From: an uncultured Mollicutes bacterium
GTDB taxonomy: Bacteria > Bacillota_I > Bacilli_A > ML615J-28 > CAG-313
Reading direction: 5' to 3'
Assembly (NCBI GenBank): GCA_900539265.1
Contig: UQBM01000013.1
Location: 1-56,799 of the forward strand
Length of the DNA stretch: 56,799 bases
In this document: positions 9,380-17,822 of the stretch, in pieces
How positions within the stretch are numbered: the first letter of the stretch is position 1
Layout: the number at the start of each line of letters is the position of its first letter
The notes under the pieces: model-generated
The model's database searches: none
What the model saw: the letters and a program-made list of their open reading frames with translations, nothing else
Told to the model about the DNA's origin: nothing
Program-made: the position numbers and the translations under genes

Positions 9380-10588
9380 TTACCACTCCTCAAAATATTT
9401 AGCAGCTTCTTTAACCGCTTCTACAAATTTATCAATATCGCTATAATCATTATATATATATATACATGCTCTAAGCGTACCTACACATTCTAGCCATTTT
9501 ATAGTAAGTTGAGCACAGTGATGTCCTGCTCTTAAAGCAATATGATTTTCATCAAAAATGGTAGCAGCATCATGTGGATGAGCTTTATCAATATTAAAAG
9601 CAATAATGCCTGTTTCAGTTGTCATATTATAAACAGTGATACCTTTAATTTGATTCAGTTTTTCTTTAGCATATTGTAAAAGCGCTTCTTCATGAGCCTT
9701 AATTTTATCGTAACCAATATTTTCAATATATTGAATAGCTTCTTTAAAAGCAATGGCTTCTGCTACTGGTGGTGTGCCCGTTTCAAATTTAAAGGGAGCA
9801 TCTTTTGTAACATTTGAATATTTTTCCACAATATCAATCATATCACCACCATATTCAACTGGTCTCATTTTCTTTAAATATTTATATTTACCATATAAAA
9901 TTCCAAAACCAGTTGGTCCCATCATTTTATGCGCTGAAAAAGCTAGAAAATCACAATCTAAACTAACAACATCAATCTTCATATGTGGAACAGCTTGAGC
10001 AGCATCAACTACTACAATAATTCCTCTTTCATGTGCTATTTTTATTATTTCTTTAATTGGCGTAATATAACCCATTACATTGGATACATATGTAAGAGCA
10101 ATAACTTTGGTTTTATTGCTTAAAGTTTTTTGAAAAGCCTCAATTGTAATTCTACCAGTTGAATCAAGAGGAATATATTTAAGATTTGCTTTTTTCTTTT
10201 TGCAAACTTCCATCCAAGGAAGGACATTACTATGGTGCTCAAGTTCAGAAGTAATTACTTCGTCTCCTTCTTCAAGATAATCCATACCAAATCCGAAAGC
10301 AACCATATTTAACCCATTGCTTGCACCTTTAGTGAATACAATTTCTTTTTCTTTAGCATTTAAAAATTTTGCTGTAATGGCTCTTGTTTGTTCATATTCA
10401 ATTGTTGCTTGATAACTTAAAGTATATACACCACGATTCACATTCACACCATACAATGTGTAATACTCATTTATTTTATCAATAACTCTTTGGGGCTTTA
10501 AAGCAGTAGCTCCCGTATCTAAATAGACTAAATCTTTATTATTTACTAAAACAGGGAAGTCCTTTTTTACATTCAAAAGTTCTGACAT
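9380..10588 (-). CDS. sufS: SufS, cysteine desulfurase (class II)
   Basis: A PLP enzyme that removes sulfur from cysteine as a persulfide and passes it to SufU. It has 402 residues, the usual length. The PLP lysine is Lys221 in DFLAFSAHKMMGP, and the nucleophilic cysteine is Cys358 in RAGHHCAQ, the short-loop form of SufS-type enzymes. The N-terminal YLDTGATALKPQRVI is typical. It is the middle gene of the suf operon, between sufD and sufU. Confidence 0.97.
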   Translation of the reverse strand: MSELLNVKKDFPVLVNNKDLVYLDTGATALKPQRVIDKINEYYTLYGVNVNRGVYTLSYQATIEYEQTRAITAKFLNAKEKEIVFTKGASNGLNMVAFGFGMDYLEEGDEVITSELEHHSNVLPWMEVCKKKKANLKYIPLDSTGRITIEAFQKTLSNKTKVIALTYVSNVMGYITPIKEIIKIAHERGIIVVVDAAQAVPHMKIDVVSLDCDFLAFSAHKMMGPTGFGILYGKYKYLKKMRPVEYGGDMIDIVEKYSNVTKDAPFKFETGTPPVAEAIAFKEAIQYIENIGYDKIKAHEEALLQYAKEKLNQIKGITVYNMTTETGIIAFNIDKAHPHDAATIFDENHIALRAGHHCAQLTIKWLECVGTLRACIYIYNDYSDIDKFVEAVKEAAKYFEEW

Positions 10589-10607
10589 CTGCTTTAACTC
10601 CTTTCTT

Positions 10608-11387
10608 TTAATTTATTAATTTTTTGGCAAATTCCTTCTCAATTTTTTGTTTCAAATCTACATCATCAATATGATCTAAAATAGGTTTTACATATCCCAT
10701 AACAACAATTTTAGATGCTTCAGTTTCGCTTAATCCTCTACTCATCAAATAAAATAAATCTTCTTTATTGATAGAACCAATAGAACAAGCATGATTTGCT
10801 ACTACATCATATTCATCTATATACAAATTTGGAAGGGCTTTAATCTTCGCACGTTTTGATAAGGTTAAACCTTTAGTCTGTTGATGTGCAACTGAAGATG
10901 ATGCTAAATGTTTAATCGTAGCATTGTTATTGAGAATCATTTTAGCATCATCTTTGGCAATTGCATAATTAGTTAAATTGCTTGATGTATGACCAACATA
11001 ATGATAGATATCAATAAAACTATCCAATGTTGCCTCTTTTGTGCAAAGTAATAAATTCATTACTTCAACGCTTGCACCTTTTTCCTTTAAGTTAATAACT
11101 CCTTTAATAGTAGCATCAAATTGTGATGTTACAATGTTATAAATTTTTAATGTAGAATCTTTCTTCAAATTAGCAACAAAATAATTACATGAAGAAATTG
11201 CTTTTCCACAATCAAAAGTTATATATGTTAAATTTGCATTTTCATCTAAGTTCATTTTTACTTCATTTTGATCAAGCGTTTGGTTAATAATAATTTTTTC
11301 CTCCGCTTTTCCAACATTAATTTGAGATAGATGTAAAAAATTGCTTTTAAAATCAACCAACTTTTTTAATTTAATTTGATTAGGCAT
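10608..11387 (-). CDS. sufD: SufD-like scaffold partner, short form
   Basis: SufD pairs with SufB and SufC in the Fe-S scaffold. This copy is only 259 residues from ATG 11387, against about 430 in Bacillus. It keeps the C-terminal beta-helix and the family signature (ACSIGSINKEDLFYLMSRGL, then ETEASKIVVMGYVKPILD) but lacks most of the N-terminal region. I chose this ATG because GGTGAT precedes it; the frame is open further upstream inside sufC but has no homology-like content there. It overlaps sufC by 8 bases. No broken remnant is visible, so this looks like a naturally short SufD rather than a damaged one. Confidence 0.9.
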   Translation of the reverse strand: MPNQIKLKKLVDFKSNFLHLSQINVGKAEEKIIINQTLDQNEVKMNLDENANLTYITFDCGKAISSCNYFVANLKKDSTLKIYNIVTSQFDATIKGVINLKEKGASVEVMNLLLCTKEATLDSFIDIYHYVGHTSSNLTNYAIAKDDAKMILNNNATIKHLASSSVAHQQTKGLTLSKRAKIKALPNLYIDEYDVVANHACSIGSINKEDLFYLMSRGLSETEASKIVVMGYVKPILDHIDDVDLKQKIEKEFAKKLIN

Positions 11388-12213
11388 TTCGATCACCAAG
11401 AGATTCTTTAATAGCACAAGTACCAATTATACCTCTTTTACTATCTTCAATTTCTTCATCTTGTAAACCAAATTCCTCTTTAATGAAGTCATATCCTTCT
11501 TTATCAATTTTTTCAATTAATTCAACACCACCTGAGGTAACAATTTTTCCTTGCATTAAAATATGAACTTTATCAACACGCAAATAATCAAGAAGTCTTT
11601 CATAATGAGTAATAACTAACGCTCCAAAATTATCAGATTTCATCATATTCACATTTTCACCAACTATTTTTAAAGCATCAACATCTAATCCTGAATCAAT
11701 TTCATCAAGTAAAGCAAATTTAGGCTTTAACATTTTCATCTGTAAAATTTCATTCCTTTTCTTTTCACCACCAGAAAAGCCAACATTTACATATCGATGA
11801 GGAAGATCTGATCTCATCTTAAGGTCTTCAGTCGCTTTCTCAAAAGCTTTTATATATTTTATAAGAGAAAATTTCTCATCTTTATGCATTCTTGTATGAA
11901 GAGCAGTTTTAATAAAATCGGAATTGGTTACTCCTTCAATTTCACTTGGATATTGCATCGCAAGAAAAAGACCTTTTCTGCTCCTTTCATCAACGCTCAT
12001 TTTTAAAACATCTTCACCATCTAGTAAAATTTCACCTTCTGTTACTTTATATTTATAATGCCCCATAATTGTTGATACTAGAGTTGATTTACCAGTACCA
12101 TTTGGTCCCATAATAACATGAAATTCATTTGTATTTAATTCAAGATTAACTCCTTTTAAAATTTCTTTGCCTTCTACTTCTACATGTAAATTTTTTATTT
12201 GTAATTTAGACAT
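11380..12213 (-). CDS. sufC: SufC, ATPase of the Fe-S scaffold
   Basis: The ABC-type ATPase of SufBCD; ATP binding drives shape changes that open the scaffold for Fe-S assembly. It is 277 residues, with Walker A (GPNGTGKST, about residue 37), signature (SGGEKKRNEI, about 149), Walker B (ALLDEID) and H-loop (VITHYERLLDY). The last ~25 residues extend beyond the usual ~250 and overlap the start of sufD. GAGGTGAT precedes the ATG. It is the first gene of the operon, behind an extended -10 promoter. Confidence 0.97.
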   Translation of the reverse strand: MSKLQIKNLHVEVEGKEILKGVNLELNTNEFHVIMGPNGTGKSTLVSTIMGHYKYKVTEGEILLDGEDVLKMSVDERSRKGLFLAMQYPSEIEGVTNSDFIKTALHTRMHKDEKFSLIKYIKAFEKATEDLKMRSDLPHRYVNVGFSGGEKKRNEILQMKMLKPKFALLDEIDSGLDVDALKIVGENVNMMKSDNFGALVITHYERLLDYLRVDKVHILMQGKIVTSGGVELIEKIDKEGYDFIKEEFGLQDEEIEDSKRGIIGTCAIKESLGDRNA

Positions 12214-12262
12214 CTATATCACCTCTAATTTTAGAATTTTACTATAATCTTCCTAATATATT

Positions 12263-12271
12263 ATTATACCA
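12263..12271 (-). promoter_or_regulatory. suf operon promoter (extended -10)
   Basis: TGG followed by TATAAT on the minus strand, 50 bases before sufC. No good -35 is present (GTGCGT at 17 bases), as is common for extended -10 promoters. I see no clear operator. Confidence 0.55.
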
Positions 12272-12307
12272 TTTTTTGTTTTTTTACGCACTAAATATGA
12301 AAAAAAA

Positions 12308-12329
12308 GATGTTAGCCTTTGTTAACATC
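12308..12329 (-). terminator. Terminator after the small lipoprotein gene
   Basis: A 7-bp stem (12308-12314 with 12323-12329) followed on the minus strand by eight T, just after the lipoprotein stop codon. Confidence 0.75.
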
Positions 12330-12343
12330 AATTTTCAACTTAT

Positions 12344-12733
12344 TTATGCGAAGTCTTTCATTCCTTGTTCAGTACCATAATATAAGCATTTCCCAGATTT
12401 TTTAACATTAGCTTCTTCTTCATCTTTGGATGCTTTGTATTCATCATATGCTTTTTTAGCCTCTTCAGCATCTTTATAATATAAAGCAACTACAAAATCG
12501 CCACCAGTTAACATATTAGCTGCAGCATTAATAGGATTATCTCCTTTGGCAAAAACAAAGAAATTTTCATATTTGCTTGTTTCTGTTCCTACAATTGCTT
12601 TCGCATCAACTGAAAAATAACCAGCCTTTTCCATTTTTTCTTTTGCCTTATCAGCTTTAGGTGCACAAGCAGTAAGGGTTAAAAGAGCCATTAGCACAAT
12701 AGCTAAACTAGATAATTTTAAAACTTTTTTCAT
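12344..12733 (-). CDS. Small lipoprotein of unknown function
   Basis: 129 residues from the ATG at 12733, which has GGAGGT 9 bases upstream; the first ATG five codons earlier overlaps that ribosome site. Residues 1-22 form a lipoprotein signal with lipobox LTAC (Cys23), so the mature protein should be anchored to the outside of the membrane. The rest is a small, charged, alanine- and lysine-rich domain with two predicted helices (EEAKKAYDEYKASKDEEEAN). I do not recognise the family. It has its own terminator, so it seems to be a single-gene unit or the end of a unit with the upstream membrane protein gene. Confidence 0.85.
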   Translation of the reverse strand: MKKVLKLSSLAIVLMALLTLTACAPKADKAKEKMEKAGYFSVDAKAIVGTETSKYENFFVFAKGDNPINAAANMLTGGDFVVALYYKDAEEAKKAYDEYKASKDEEEANVKKSGKCLYYGTEQGMKDFA

Positions 12734-12825
12734 ATAACTTACCTCCAAATAAATTTTACAAAAGCATTATATCAAATATATTTTAAAATATCAAGTTAAA
12801 AATAACAGAATGCATTTTTTATCTA

Positions 12826-13626
12826 TTAGATTGCAAGTGAAGGTTCTAATTTCATCCAAAGTGAAATTAATTCTTGATCTCTAATAACAACATAAACATC
12901 AGTCATAATTTCAATCACCTCATCAAGTGGAGTAGCTTTTCTTTCACCAATTAAGGTCCAACCCGTTTTATTATCGTAATATGTGTCTTGATTTTTTAAT
13001 GCTTGCACTACCATTTTTTCATTAAATTCAAATCCTACTGGCTCTATTTTTATTTTCCCTTTTTGAGGAGTAGGAACTTTGAGATGTTTTTTATACCATA
13101 CTGATCTTGGCAAAACCCCACATAAACCTATTACTTCATGATTATAAGCTTTAAGTTCAAGACCTGAAAAGCCAACTCCCATTGTTATAATAATAGCATT
13201 TTTTTCTGCAAGACCAAGTGAACAATGTTCTATATCATAATGAGGAATTTTATCAATTATTTGATCAGTTAATTCATAGGTGACTTTTATTTTATAATCT
13301 TTATTTAATTCAATACCTTTAAATGATTGTAATCTTTTAATATAAGAAACAATTTCCTTAGTTTCATGATCATAGTTATTAATTTTTTTAATATTTTGTT
13401 TTTTAGAAAAATAACTATTATACCAACTAGTAATAGGAAAAAGAATAACTAAAATATTAAAAGCAATAAAATACCCTAGTGCATATTGTTCTTTAAAAGC
13501 AATTTTGCAATATATACTACCAGCCAAAAAAATGACCGAAAAAACCGTATTTATAATAGGTAAAACAATACTTGGTTTATTTTTTTTAAGATTATTAAGG
13601 GTTCTTTGTTCTTGGTTATTGTTCAT
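12826..13626 (-). CDS. Membrane-anchored protein of unknown family
   Basis: 266 residues. Two transmembrane helices near the N-terminus (about 20-40 and 50-68) form a hairpin, and a soluble domain of about 190 residues follows, presumably cytoplasmic by the positive-inside rule. That domain has beta-rich stretches (NAIIITMGVGFSGLELKAYN) and a C-terminal segment with GWTLIGERKATPLDEVIEIM. I cannot assign a family. It starts 12 bases after the apbE stop, so it is probably co-transcribed with apbE; a link to ApbE function is only a positional guess. Confidence 0.8.
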   Translation of the reverse strand: MNNNQEQRTLNNLKKNKPSIVLPIINTVFSVIFLAGSIYCKIAFKEQYALGYFIAFNILVILFPITSWYNSYFSKKQNIKKINNYDHETKEIVSYIKRLQSFKGIELNKDYKIKVTYELTDQIIDKIPHYDIEHCSLGLAEKNAIIITMGVGFSGLELKAYNHEVIGLCGVLPRSVWYKKHLKVPTPQKGKIKIEPVGFEFNEKMVVQALKNQDTYYDNKTGWTLIGERKATPLDEVIEIMTDVYVVIRDQELISLWMKLEPSLAI

Positions 13627-13638
13627 AGTATGCTCCTT

Positions 13639-14685
13639 TTATCCTATTAGAAAATTTTCAAACCCATTAGAATAATGAATTTTATTATTAATATCAACCC
13701 ACATGACATATATATCATTAAAATTTTTAATCAAAGTCTTACCCTCATCTAAACTTAAATTAAATAATGCGGTTGATAAAGCATCTGCTAAAGCAGAATT
13801 TTTAGAAACAACGCTTACAGATAAATAATTATTTTCTGGCATTAAAGTTTTTGGATGAATAATGTGATGATATCTTACTCCATCAACATAGTAATATCTT
13901 TGATAAGATCCACTCGTTACAATTGCATAGTCTTGTAACTCTAACACTGCAATATTAGTATTATCATCTGCTGATAAATCAGGGTTTTGAATTCCTACTT
14001 TCCATTTTTCACCATTTGCTTTTGAACCAATTAAACGGATGTTACCACCTACATTTAACATATAAGATGTGATTCCTTTTGCTTCTAATTTTTTAGCAAT
14101 TTCTTCTGTTGCATATCCCTTAGCAATCGCTCCTACATCAATCCTCATTAATTTATCTTTTAACAAAACCGTTTTATTTTCTTTATCAATAATAATATTC
14201 GCAATATTGGTATGTTTAGCAGCATCCTTTAAATCAGATTCTAAAGGAACTTTAGCACCAAGGGGATTATATGAAGCATATTCTCTTTCATCATGCCATA
14301 ATTTTAAAACAGAGCCCATCGCAATATTCATCATCCCAGATGTTTTATTATACATATCAATGGCATAGTCTAATAAATCAATAATTTTTTGATCAACGAC
14401 TACTTCTTTTCCTGCTTCTTGATTAAGAGTATAAAGATTATTCACATTTTCATAAGTATGATATATATCATATAAACTATGGTATTCTTTTAACAAGTTT
14501 TCAATATATGTAGCTTTTTCATTAAAGTCTTCCTCTTTTTTTTCATAACCAATAATAGTGGTAACCGTATCAAAATAATCAAAATATGTTATAGAATAGG
14601 CTTTGTACTGATTTTTTTTACAACCATTTAATATTATTAAACAAGAAAAAATAAGGATGACACCCATTAATTTATTTATTTTCAT
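13639..14685 (-). CDS. apbE: ApbE, FAD:protein FMN transferase (lipoprotein)
   Basis: ApbE splits FAD and attaches FMN through a phosphoester bond to a Thr of target proteins outside the membrane. It is 348 residues with a lipobox (LNGC, Cys22). Family motifs: YFDYFDTVTTIIGY near the start, RIDVGAIAKGYATE (about 180), LNVGGNIRLIG (about 212), VTSGSYQRYYYVDG and HHIIHPKT (about 270-285). Natural targets are close by: RnfG and RnfD both carry the Thr acceptor motif. Its own promoter overlaps the rnf operon terminator, so it can be expressed apart from rnf. Confidence 0.95.
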   Translation of the reverse strand: MKINKLMGVILIFSCLIILNGCKKNQYKAYSITYFDYFDTVTTIIGYEKKEEDFNEKATYIENLLKEYHSLYDIYHTYENVNNLYTLNQEAGKEVVVDQKIIDLLDYAIDMYNKTSGMMNIAMGSVLKLWHDEREYASYNPLGAKVPLESDLKDAAKHTNIANIIIDKENKTVLLKDKLMRIDVGAIAKGYATEEIAKKLEAKGITSYMLNVGGNIRLIGSKANGEKWKVGIQNPDLSADDNTNIAVLELQDYAIVTSGSYQRYYYVDGVRYHHIIHPKTLMPENNYLSVSVVSKNSALADALSTALFNLSLDEGKTLIKNFNDIYVMWVDINNKIHYSNGFENFLIG

Positions 14686-14710
14686 TTTTCGTTTCCTCTT
14701 CTTAAAAATA

Positions 14711-14743
14711 AGAGAAGATTTTCGTATACCCTTAATCTTCTCT
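14711..14743. terminator. Terminator of the rnf operon, overlapping the apbE start region
   Basis: A 10-bp perfect stem (14711-14720 with 14734-14743) with a 13-base loop and TATTTTTAAG after it on the minus strand. The predicted apbE transcription start (about 14740) falls inside the first arm, so apbE transcripts would carry a shortened stem. Confidence 0.75.
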
Positions 14744-14746
14744 TTT

Positions 14747-14775
14747 ATTTTAACTAATTGTTAGATAATTGTCAA
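14747..14775 (-). promoter_or_regulatory. apbE promoter, with a Rex-like 18-mer
   Basis: TTGACA (14770-14775), 17 bases, TAAAAT (14747-14752) on the minus strand. The 18 bases 14758-14775 (TTGACAATTATCTAACAA on the minus strand) match 11 of 14 fixed positions of the clostridial Rex box TTGTTAA-N4-TTAACAA; this regulatory reading is inference. Confidence 0.6.
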
Positions 14776-14815
14776 ATAGATGGCAATTAGGATCTTTTTT
14801 ATCTTTTAATAACTT

Positions 14816-15316
14816 TTAATATTGGAGATTTTTGGTATATTTAATTGTTAAGACACTTAAAATACCGACTCCAATTCCCGAAAGAATACCTGTAATAATT
14901 AAGATTGGTAAGTAAAAAACAATCTCTTTGGTTGCCATAACAATTACAGCAACAATAATTTGACCAATATTATGTAATACGGCTCCACTAATACTTATCG
15001 TAATTAATGCTAAATTAGTATATTTTTTTAAAATAATCATTAAAGATAAACTTAAAACAGCTCCAACTAAACTATACAAAAATGTAAGAACTGAACCAAA
15101 TAAAATACTAGATAAAACTAATCGCAATATTGATACAACAATTGCTTCTTTAGCCCCTATTTTATAAAGGGTATAAATAATAGCAATATTGGCGATTCCA
15201 AGTTTAATTCCAGGAATTCCAAATGGTAAAACAATTAATGAATCTACATAGGATAAAACGAATGATAAGGCTATCAAAATGGCCATCATAGCTATTTGTT
15301 TTATTTTATTTTTCAT
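14816..15316 (-). CDS. Gx transporter family membrane protein
   Basis: 166 residues and about five hydrophobic helices, with the family sequence LPFGIPGIKLGIANI near residue 35 and SGAVLHNIGQ near 110. These proteins resemble the S-components of ECF transporters and are often mislabelled heptaprenyl diphosphate synthase component I. They are repeatedly found beside NusG domain II proteins, Rnf and ApbE in Bacillota (established neighbourhood), which points to a part in flavin or quinone-linked electron transfer, but the substrate is unknown. The ATG at 15316 shares one base with the stop of the gene before it (TGATG). Confidence 0.85.
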   Translation of the reverse strand: MKNKIKQIAMMAILIALSFVLSYVDSLIVLPFGIPGIKLGIANIAIIYTLYKIGAKEAIVVSILRLVLSSILFGSVLTFLYSLVGAVLSLSLMIILKKYTNLALITISISGAVLHNIGQIIVAVIVMATKEIVFYLPILIITGILSGIGVGILSVLTIKYTKNLQY

Positions 15317-15684
15317 CAACTTACCACATCTACTTCCGATTTATCTCCAACTATTTTAATGACTGTTTTATTAGGAAGACAAGTAATTGTTTCACCAACT
15401 TTGGAAATACTTCTTTGTCTTACACAAATTTGATCAGGACAACTAGCACTTTTTATACTAGCCTTACCATCTTTTATTACTAAAATATTATATTTATCAT
15501 CGCCAAAAGAAAGTTTTACCTCTAGATCTTCATCAAGTAAATACCGACTCTTTTCAGTTTGATTAAAAATAACAACGACATATTTACCTTCTTTTTGAGT
15601 GAGTTTAATTATTAAAACAAAAATGAAAGCAAATAGTAATATTGAACCAATTATAATAAAATCTAATCGATGTTTTCTAATCAT
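15316..15684 (-). CDS. NusG domain II-containing membrane-anchored protein
   Basis: 122 residues: one N-terminal transmembrane helix (about 8-28) and an extracellular domain of NusG domain II type. The signature CPDQICVRQRSISKVGETI, with two cysteines five residues apart and a third in ITCLPNKTV, is typical of the version found with Rnf and Gx transporters. Its function is not settled. It overlaps the rnfB stop by one base (TAATG), showing tight coupling to the complex. Confidence 0.88.
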   Translation of the reverse strand: MIRKHRLDFIIIGSILLFAFIFVLIIKLTQKEGKYVVVIFNQTEKSRYLLDEDLEVKLSFGDDKYNILVIKDGKASIKSASCPDQICVRQRSISKVGETITCLPNKTVIKIVGDKSEVDVVS

Positions 15685-16502
15685 TATTCTTCTATATTAT
15701 GCATCCCTGTTAAATCAGCTTTAATAATACACTGTGTTGGACAAACCTCGACGCACTGTCCACAATTAATACACAAACTATAATCAATTTGAGCAAGATT
15801 ATCTTTTACTGTAATAGCCTTAGTTGGACATATATTTTCACATTTTTTGCATTTAATACAAGCATTTGTACATTTTTTTCTTGCAACTGCACCTTTTTCA
15901 TGATTACTACAAGTCACAGCCACTTTTTCTTTATCAGCAAATAACGTAATCAAATGATTAGGACAAGTTTTTTCACAAAGACCACAGCCAATACATTTTC
16001 TTTGATCAATATGGGCAATTCCATTCTCTATGCAAATAGCATCAACTGGGCAAACTTTAGCACAATCACCAAATCCTATACATCCATATGTACAATCCGC
16101 TTCGCCACCATATAAAGATTTTGCCGCAAGACAACTTTTTAAACCCTCATATTCATTTTTTTTGGTTCTTTTTGTACAATCTCCAAAACAGTGAATAAAA
16201 GCTACTTTTTCAACAACATCTAAAGCCTTAACGCCTAACACTTCAGCAAGTTCTTTGGCTACTTTATCAGCTCCTGGAACACATAAATTTGTTTTAATCG
16301 TTGAATCTTCAGCAAGTGCTTTAGCATAACTATCACAGCCACTATATCCACATGCACCACAATTGGCACCAGGAAGGCAATTTCTCAATTTTTCTTCTTT
16401 TTCGTTTTTAGGAACCATCATAAAATGAGATGCTACTACTAGCATTACACTACAAAGAAGTCCTGTTAATGTAACTAAAATAATTGCAATTACAATTGAC
16501 AT
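15684..16502 (-). CDS. rnfB: RnfB, ferredoxin-accepting Fe-S subunit
   Basis: RnfB is the entry point for electrons from reduced ferredoxin. It is 272 residues: a membrane helix (about 4-25), an N-terminal cluster motif (CLPGANCGACGYSGC) and then four ferredoxin-type 4Fe-4S motifs (CIGFGDCAKVCP, CIGCGLCEKTCP, CIKCKKCENICP, CINCGQCVEVCP). This multi-cluster form is the clostridial type, with more clusters than proteobacterial RnfB. It is the last core subunit in the order C-D-G-E-A-B. Confidence 0.97.
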   Translation of the reverse strand: MSIVIAIILVTLTGLLCSVMLVVASHFMMVPKNEKEEKLRNCLPGANCGACGYSGCDSYAKALAEDSTIKTNLCVPGADKVAKELAEVLGVKALDVVEKVAFIHCFGDCTKRTKKNEYEGLKSCLAAKSLYGGEADCTYGCIGFGDCAKVCPVDAICIENGIAHIDQRKCIGCGLCEKTCPNHLITLFADKEKVAVTCSNHEKGAVARKKCTNACIKCKKCENICPTKAITVKDNLAQIDYSLCINCGQCVEVCPTQCIIKADLTGMHNIEE

Positions 16503-16512
16503 AATTTACCTC

Positions 16513-17106
16513 TTACATAAATAAATTTTCTATAATGCCAGCAAATCCAAAAAAGGCACAAGAAACAATAGCAGCTGCAATTAATGTTATTGGTAAACCC
16601 TTAAAAGAGTTTGGTGCATTAGATGTTTCTAAACGAGATCTTACTCCAGCAAATAAAACCATTGCAAGCAAAAACCCAAGTCCACATCCTAGAGAACTAA
16701 CCATTGACTCAAGAAAATTGTACCCATCATTAATATTATTAATTGTAACACCTAAAACAGCACAGTTAGTAGTAATAAGTGGTAAATATACCCCAAGAGC
16801 TTTATGCAAGGATGGCATATATCTTTTTAAAATAATTTCTACTAATTGAACTAAAGCGGCAATTACTAAAATAAAAATAATTGTTTGCATATAACCAAGA
16901 TCATTTGGTTCAAGCAAAAATCTTTGAATTGGCCAAGTAACAAGTGTTGCAAGTAACATTACAAAAATTACCGCAACCCCCATTCCAACCGCTTGATTTA
17001 ATTTTTTAGATACACCAAGAAAAGGACAGATACCTAAAAAACGATTTAATACATAGTTATTTACTAAAACCGATGTCATTAAAATAACAATTAAAGTTTT
17101 AAACAT
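16513..17106 (-). CDS. rnfA: RnfA, membrane subunit
   Basis: Integral membrane subunit that, with RnfE, forms a symmetric pair holding an Fe-S cluster within the membrane and helps couple electron flow to ion pumping. It is 197 residues, the usual length, with six helices. The conserved NNYVLNRFLGICPFLGVSK near residue 16 and TTNCAVLGVTI near 108 carry the two cluster cysteines. It lies two bases after rnfE. Confidence 0.96.
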   Translation of the reverse strand: MFKTLIVILMTSVLVNNYVLNRFLGICPFLGVSKKLNQAVGMGVAVIFVMLLATLVTWPIQRFLLEPNDLGYMQTIIFILVIAALVQLVEIILKRYMPSLHKALGVYLPLITTNCAVLGVTINNINDGYNFLESMVSSLGCGLGFLLAMVLFAGVRSRLETSNAPNSFKGLPITLIAAAIVSCAFFGFAGIIENLFM

Positions 17107-17108
17107 TA

Positions 17109-17822
17109 TTAGTTAGCCTCCTTTTCCATATCCATTTTTTGGTTAACTTCTTCTTCGCATACACCTTTTTTACAAAAATTTGCACTTGGGCAACCATTGC
17201 AACTAAAATCTTTCTTTTTAATTGCCTTCCCTTTGGTTATTTTATTAACAAGAGCAATCATACAGCCATAAACAAAGAAACCACCAGGAGCTTGTGTTAA
17301 AATAGCAATTTTATAATTTTGTAAAAATTTAATTTCTAAATTGGCAAAACTAGCATTACCAAATACTTCTCTAATTGTTGCAATTACAAATAAAGCAAGA
17401 GTAAAACCAATTCCCATTCCAAGACCATCTAAGGCTGAATTTAAAACATTATTTTTACTTGCATACATTTCAGCTCTACCAAGAATAATACAATTTACAA
17501 CTATTAAGGCAAGATATACCCCAAGCATTTGATAAAGATCAGGTAAATAAGCATGAAGAAGCATTTGTACCATTGTAACAAAACCAGCAATAATAACGAT
17601 ATAACTAGGTATTCTAACTTGATCAGGAATGACTTTTCTAAGTAGCGAGATTACGACATTTGAACAAAGTAATACTAGAGTTGCTGAAACTCCCATAGCT
17701 AAAGCTGAAATTACATTTGATGACATAGCAAGAGTTGGACAAGTACCAAGAATTAAAACAAGTACAGGATTTTCTTTAACTAAACCTTTTAAGAAAACAG
17801 AAAGTTTATTTTCATAATTCAT
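17109..17822 (-). CDS. rnfE: RnfE, membrane subunit with a cysteine-rich tail
   Basis: The partner of RnfA in the membrane core: six helices, with cysteines in LILGTCPTLAMSS (about 27) and VVNCIILGRAEM (about 110). The protein is 237 residues, about 25-35 longer than basic RnfE. The extra C-terminal cytoplasmic tail holds four cysteines in SCNGCPSANFCKKGVC, spaced as a possible metal or Fe-S site. It overlaps rnfG by one base. Confidence 0.95.
   Translation of the reverse strand: MNYENKLSVFLKGLVKENPVLVLILGTCPTLAMSSNVISALAMGVSATLVLLCSNVVISLLRKVIPDQVRIPSYIVIIAGFVTMVQMLLHAYLPDLYQMLGVYLALIVVNCIILGRAEMYASKNNVLNSALDGLGMGIGFTLALFVIATIREVFGNASFANLEIKFLQNYKIAILTQAPGGFFVYGCMIALVNKITKGKAIKKKDFSCNGCPSANFCKKGVCEEEVNQKMDMEKEAN

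Noticed and set aside
10608..11430. Possible frameshift at the start of sufD
   Set aside because: sufC occupies the upstream bases in full and no SufD-like residues are found in other frames, so the short gene appears intact.
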